Source: Curvibacter sp. GWA2_64_110 (GTDB taxonomy: Bacteria > Pseudomonadota > Gammaproteobacteria > Burkholderiales > Burkholderiaceae_C). From it: a stretch of DNA of 64,000 nt. This document shows positions 61,356 to 64,000 of the stretch, one piece after another; the stretch's first letter is position 1, and every line of letters begins with the position of its first letter. A program made the position numbers and the translations under genes. Location: the NCBI GenBank assembly GCA_001797315.1, contig MGPC01000035.1, forward strand, positions 50,872 to 114,871. The letters run 5' to 3'. The notes under the pieces are model-generated. The model saw nothing but the letters and a program-made list of their open reading frames with translations. It made no database searches and had not been told where the DNA came from.

Positions 61356-61477
61356 AGAGAAAGCCCGCACAAGGCGGGCTTCCAGTCAGGTGGGTCGCAG
61401 CACCCACATAATCACTGCGGCCCAATCACACGGAGTATTGAGCCCGTGGAGCTGGTGCGTTTCCAGTCCACTGACGT
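61353..61477 (-). ncRNA. candidate structured small RNA at the prophage right end
   Basis: A minus-strand promoter (TTGCAA 61507-61512, TACACT 61484-61489, spacer 17) predicts a start near 61477. The terminator near 61361-61381 would end a ~125-base RNA. Inside are the hairpins GTGGACTGG/CCAGCTCCAC (about 61445-61471) and GTGGGT-GCTGCG-ACCCAC (about 61390-61407). A 60-codon frame (61386-61568) crosses the region but starts upstream of this promoter. Size and layout recall phage regulatory RNAs such as C4; I cannot show homology. Confidence 0.5.
61361..61381. terminator. bidirectional terminator between the MuF gene and the candidate RNA
   Basis: AAGCCCGC (61361-61368) and GCGGGCTT (61374-61381) with a five-base loop. 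On the minus strand TTTCTCTTT follows, so it also works as terminator for leftward transcription from the phage end. Confidence 0.8.
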
Positions 61478-61512
61478 GCCTCAAGTGTAAGTCGGCACGC
61501 CCCGTTTTGCAA

Positions 61513-61687
61513 TTTCCTGGTATTTTTCTGGCCGCGGCGGCGGCATTTTCCGGGCATTTAATTGGCAAACCGCCCCGTATTTTTGGGCTCTCACTGGATC
61601 AAAATAAACGTTTCTGACCGCCGCCCCTCGAAACCGCCTAACCCATTGATTTTTCGGCGTTTTTTGGCCGTTTTTTTATCGTGTCCT
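61513..61687. other. prophage right-end non-coding region
   Basis: No gene is seen. It is AT-richer than the genes and holds T-rich runs and a first inward transposase-type site GGATCAAA (61596-61603). Confidence 0.5.
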
Positions 61688-61700
61688 CTGGATCAATTCA
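61596..61700 (-). repeat. prophage right-end transposase sites
   Basis: GGATCAAA (61596-61603) and GGATCAATTCA (61690-61700) are inverted copies of the left-end TTTGATCC sites. The last two bases, CA, form the terminus. Confidence 0.7.
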
Positions 61701-61705
61701 AACAT
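61701..61705 (+). repeat. right copy of 5-bp target duplication AACAT
   Basis: Identical to 25264-25268. It directly follows the CA terminus, as expected for a Mu-like insertion. Confidence 0.65.
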
Positions 61706-61720
61706 CTCCCCCCTTGTGCC

Positions 61721-62902
61721 CTATTTCCGCATCACCACCAGTCCCTTGAGGTACTCGCCTTCCGGGAAGTTGATGGTCATCGGGTGGTCCGGGGCGCCTC
61801 CCATGCGTTCGTGGATGTAGCCGTCCACGCCGGCATCGGTCCCGGCCGAGGCCACGATCTTGTGGAACAGGTCGGCGCTGATGCCGCCCGAGCAGGAGTA
61901 GGTGAACAGCACGCCGCCCGGCTCCAGCAGTTTGAAGGCCAGCCGGTTGATGTCCTTGTAGGCGCGCGCCGCACGCTCGGCATGCGCCACGGTGGGGGCG
62001 AACTTGGGCGGGTCGAGCACGATGGCATCGAAGGTACGCCCCTCCTGTGCGAACTGGCGCAGCGAGGCGTTCACATCGGCGTCCATGAAATCGGCGCGGG
62101 CGGCTTGGATGCCGTTGAGCGCCACGTTGGCGCGGGCGCGCTCCAGGGCCGGGCCGGAAGAGTCGATCGAGGTGACATGCGCCGCGCCGCCCGCCAGGGC
62201 GGCCACGCTGAAGCCGCCGGTGTAGCAGTAGCAGTTGAGCACGCGCTGGAACTGCAGACGGCGCGCGTAGTCGGCAAAACGCTTGCGGCTGTCGCGCTGG
62301 TCCAGGTAGAAGCCGGTCTTGTGGCCCGTGCTTATGTCCAGCCCGAGCTGCCAGTCGTGCTCGCGCAGCACCAGCTCGGTGGGGCCCTCGCCGCGCAACC
62401 AGCCGGTGGCCTCGGACAGCCCCTCCAAGCCGCGGGCGCTGGCGTCCGAACGTTCATAGAGCCGGCTCAGGCCGGTCTCGGCCAGCAGGGCGTCGGCCAG
62501 CACCGTCTTCCAGCGCTCGACGCCGCAGGAAAGGAACTGCGCCACCAGCGTGTCGCCATAGCGGTCCACGATCAGGCCGGGCAGGCCATCGGCCTCGCCA
62601 TGCACCAGGCGGACGCCGTCGCTTTGCACATCAAATCGGGCTCTGGCCCTGATGGCATTTGCGACAAGCACTCCTAAAAACGCAGCATCGATGCGCTGTT
62701 TTTCGTCGAAACTCCAGGCTCGTGCCCGGATTTTCGAGCTGGGGCTGAAGGCCGCCCAGGCCAGAAAGTCGCCCTTGGCGGACTCCACCCGCACCGTCTC
62801 GCCGGCATCGGCGCCGCCCTTGGCAATGGCGGATTCAAAGATCCATGGATGCCAACGCAGGAGTGAGCGCTCCTTGCCTTCTCTGAGTCGAATCGTTTTC
62901 AT
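61721..62902 (-). CDS. rlmI: class I SAM-dependent rRNA methyltransferase, RlmI-like
   Basis: The 393-aa protein has an N-terminal PUA domain (LREGKERSLLRWHPWIFESA), the central segment GLIVDRYGDTLVAQFLSCGV and the SAM fold: YLDQRDSRKRFADYA, CYCYTGGFSVAALAGG, and the catalytic parts LDPPKFAP and TYSCSGGI with the Cys nucleophile. RlmI makes m5C1962 in 23S rRNA. The prophage end lies 20 bp past its stop, so the gene is intact. Confidence 0.88.
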   Translation of the reverse strand: MKTIRLREGKERSLLRWHPWIFESAIAKGGADAGETVRVESAKGDFLAWAAFSPSSKIRARAWSFDEKQRIDAAFLGVLVANAIRARARFDVQSDGVRLVHGEADGLPGLIVDRYGDTLVAQFLSCGVERWKTVLADALLAETGLSRLYERSDASARGLEGLSEATGWLRGEGPTELVLREHDWQLGLDISTGHKTGFYLDQRDSRKRFADYARRLQFQRVLNCYCYTGGFSVAALAGGAAHVTSIDSSGPALERARANVALNGIQAARADFMDADVNASLRQFAQEGRTFDAIVLDPPKFAPTVAHAERAARAYKDINRLAFKLLEPGGVLFTYSCSGGISADLFHKIVASAGTDAGVDGYIHERMGGAPDHPMTINFPEGEYLKGLVVMRK

Positions 62903-62996
62903 GGCTGGAATTGTCGGGCTTTTCCGGGGTTCCAGACGGGGCAGATTCCGCTAGAGTGGTCCGATCCGATCGATACGAATACTCAGGAGACATCTT

Positions 62997-64000
62997 ATGA
63001 AGCTGACGGATATCAAGATCGGCACCAAGCTGATGGGGGGATTCATCCTGGTGCTGTGCCTAGCGGCCGCCCAGACCCTGTATGCCGTCTATGGCGTTGG
63101 CGAGCTCAACGACAACTCCAGCGAGATCGCCGACCAGTGGCTGCCCGGCACCCTGCATACCGGCTCCATCAGCACCCAGGCCAGCCGCCTGCGCGCCGTT
63201 CAGTTCCAGCATGTGCTGACCTTCGGCGAGGATGAGCGAAAAGCCCTGGTCAAGGAAATGGACGCGCTGCAAGGCGCCGTCGCCAAGGAAATGCAGGCTT
63301 ATGCCGCGCTCATCCGCGACGGGCAGGAAAAGCAGCGGTACGACGCGTTTGCGGTCGAGTGGAAAAAATACCTGGCGCAGAAGGCCGAGATCCTGCAACT
63401 GGCCGGACAGCGCCGCGACGAGGAAGCGCAGGATCTGCTCAAGGGGCCGGCGCTGCAGGTCTTCGAAGCCAGCATGACGCAGCTCAAAGCCCTCTCGCAA
63501 ATGGCCCAGGAGGGTGCTGCCCGTGCCCGCGACACCAACGCCACCCTGCAAGCCCGCGTGATGTACGGCAACCTCGGTGCGCTGCTGGCCACCATCATTC
63601 TGGGGCTGGCCATCGCCCGCACCCTGAGCGGTGTCATCGCCCGCGGCGTCAGCCATGCGGCCGATGTCGCCGGCAAGGTGGCCCAGGGCGACCTCAGTTC
63701 CCACATCACCGTGACCGGCCGCGATGAACTCGGCCAGCTGCTGGCCTCTCTGGACGAAATGCAATCCAGCCTGGCCCAGGTGGTGGCCCGCGTTCGGCAA
63801 GGGTCCGAGTCCGTTTCCACCGCTTCGTCTGAAATCGCCCAGGGCAACCAGGATCTGTCGGCCCGCACCGAGTCCCAGGCCAGCGCGCTGGAAGAAACCG
63901 CGGCTTCGATGGAAGAACTCAGCTCCACCGTCAAGCAGAACGCCGACAACGCCCGCCAGGCCAACCAGCTGGCGCAAAGCGCCTCCACCGTGGCCGTGCA
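62997..64000 (+). CDS. methyl-accepting chemotaxis protein (partial, C-terminus outside window)
   Basis: ATG at 62997, six bases after AGGAGA, begins MKLTDIKIGTKLMGGFILVL with a first membrane helix (about residues 11-32). A four-helix-bundle ligand domain follows (residues 40-180), then a second helix (about 190-210, NLGALLATIILGLAIARTL), a HAMP domain (about 212-265) and the beginning of the signalling coil (LSARTESQASALEETAASME). It senses small ligands and signals to CheA. The frame is open to the window edge, 334 codons. Confidence 0.93.
   Translation, partial: MKLTDIKIGTKLMGGFILVLCLAAAQTLYAVYGVGELNDNSSEIADQWLPGTLHTGSISTQASRLRAVQFQHVLTFGEDERKALVKEMDALQGAVAKEMQAYAALIRDGQEKQRYDAFAVEWKKYLAQKAEILQLAGQRRDEEAQDLLKGPALQVFEASMTQLKALSQMAQEGAARARDTNATLQARVMYGNLGALLATIILGLAIARTLSGVIARGVSHAADVAGKVAQGDLSSHITVTGRDELGQLLASLDEMQSSLAQVVARVRQGSESVSTASSEIAQGNQDLSARTESQASALEETAASMEELSSTVKQNADNARQANQLAQSASTVAV

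Larger units (their letters stand above)
25269..61700. mobile_element. Mu-like transposable prophage, about 36.4 kb
   Basis: The left end reads TGATTTGATCCAG (25270-25282) and the right end, read inward on the minus strand, TGAATTGATCCAG (61700-61688): one mismatch in 13. AACAT flanks both sides. Inside are MuA and MuB, Mor/C, gp16, a LexA-like repressor, a lysis cassette, DUF1804 and gp28-type terminase, DUF935 portal, MuF, protease/scaffold, capsid, gp36-gp48-type tail genes, tail fibre, and com. No essential structural gene appears missing. It is BcepMu/B3-like in gene content, but its head genes are split over two arms. The insertion lies 20 bp past the stop of the rlmI-like gene. Confidence 0.93.

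Noticed and set aside
61386..61568. Minus-strand 60-codon frame near the right end
   Set aside because: Kept only as an alternative to the RNA call: it starts upstream of the predicted promoter and lacks a ribosome site. Conservation would be needed to accept it.

Overview
The window looks like the chromosome of a high-GC betaproteobacterium, most likely Burkholderiales and probably Comamonadaceae. I infer this from the complete division and cell wall (dcw) cluster in betaproteobacterial order, the zinc-cysteine-poor DksA with a Lys/Ala/Pro-rich tail, and the protein sequences overall. No tRNA, rRNA or CRISPR array was seen.

Region 1 (1-25,263) is host sequence, all on the minus strand. Reading in the direction of transcription it holds cobW-like GTPase, dksA and a STAS-domain protein, then mraZ-rsmH-ftsL-ftsI-murE-murF-mraY-murD-ftsW-murG-murC-ddl-ftsQ-ftsA-ftsZ-lpxC, a small membrane protein and a YhgE/Pip-type membrane protein cut by the window edge. 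Most dcw genes overlap by 1-4 bases (ATGA), so they are translationally coupled. In front of mraZ there is a sigma70-type promoter followed by four CACT/AGTG boxes spaced exactly 10 bp, a good candidate MraZ operator.

Region 2 (about 25,269-61,700) is a complete-looking 36.4-kb Mu-like (transposable) prophage. Its ends carry inverted TTTGATCC-type sites and TG...CA termini, and AACAT flanks both sides. A CI/LexA-type repressor at 52.06 kb sits in the middle. Leftward run the early genes (BcepMu gp16-like DNA-binding protein, DUF3102-like protein, MuA, MuB, small early genes), a terminator, gp16 and a Mor/C-type activator, then protease/scaffold, capsid, tail and baseplate genes, tail fibre, Com-like protein and a damaged ABC-ATPase/GNAT gene in the mom position. 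Rightward run two secreted-protein genes, the lysis cassette (holin-like, transglycosylase, Rz/Rz1), terminase, portal and MuF. The head genes are therefore split between two divergent arms.

The most striking signal is a set of four identical 16-bp dyads (GGTGAA-ACAC-TTCACC). Each is followed after exactly 23 bases by an nACAnT -10 element. They lie in front of the lysis, protease, tail-chaperone and gp46 operons. This looks like the complete late regulon of the Mor/C-like activator. At three of the four, the predicted start of transcription falls on or one base before the ATG, which predicts leaderless late mRNAs.

Region 3 (61,701-64,000) is host again: an RlmI-type 23S rRNA methyltransferase (minus), whose stop codon lies 20 bp from the prophage end, and the first part of a methyl-accepting chemotaxis protein (plus).
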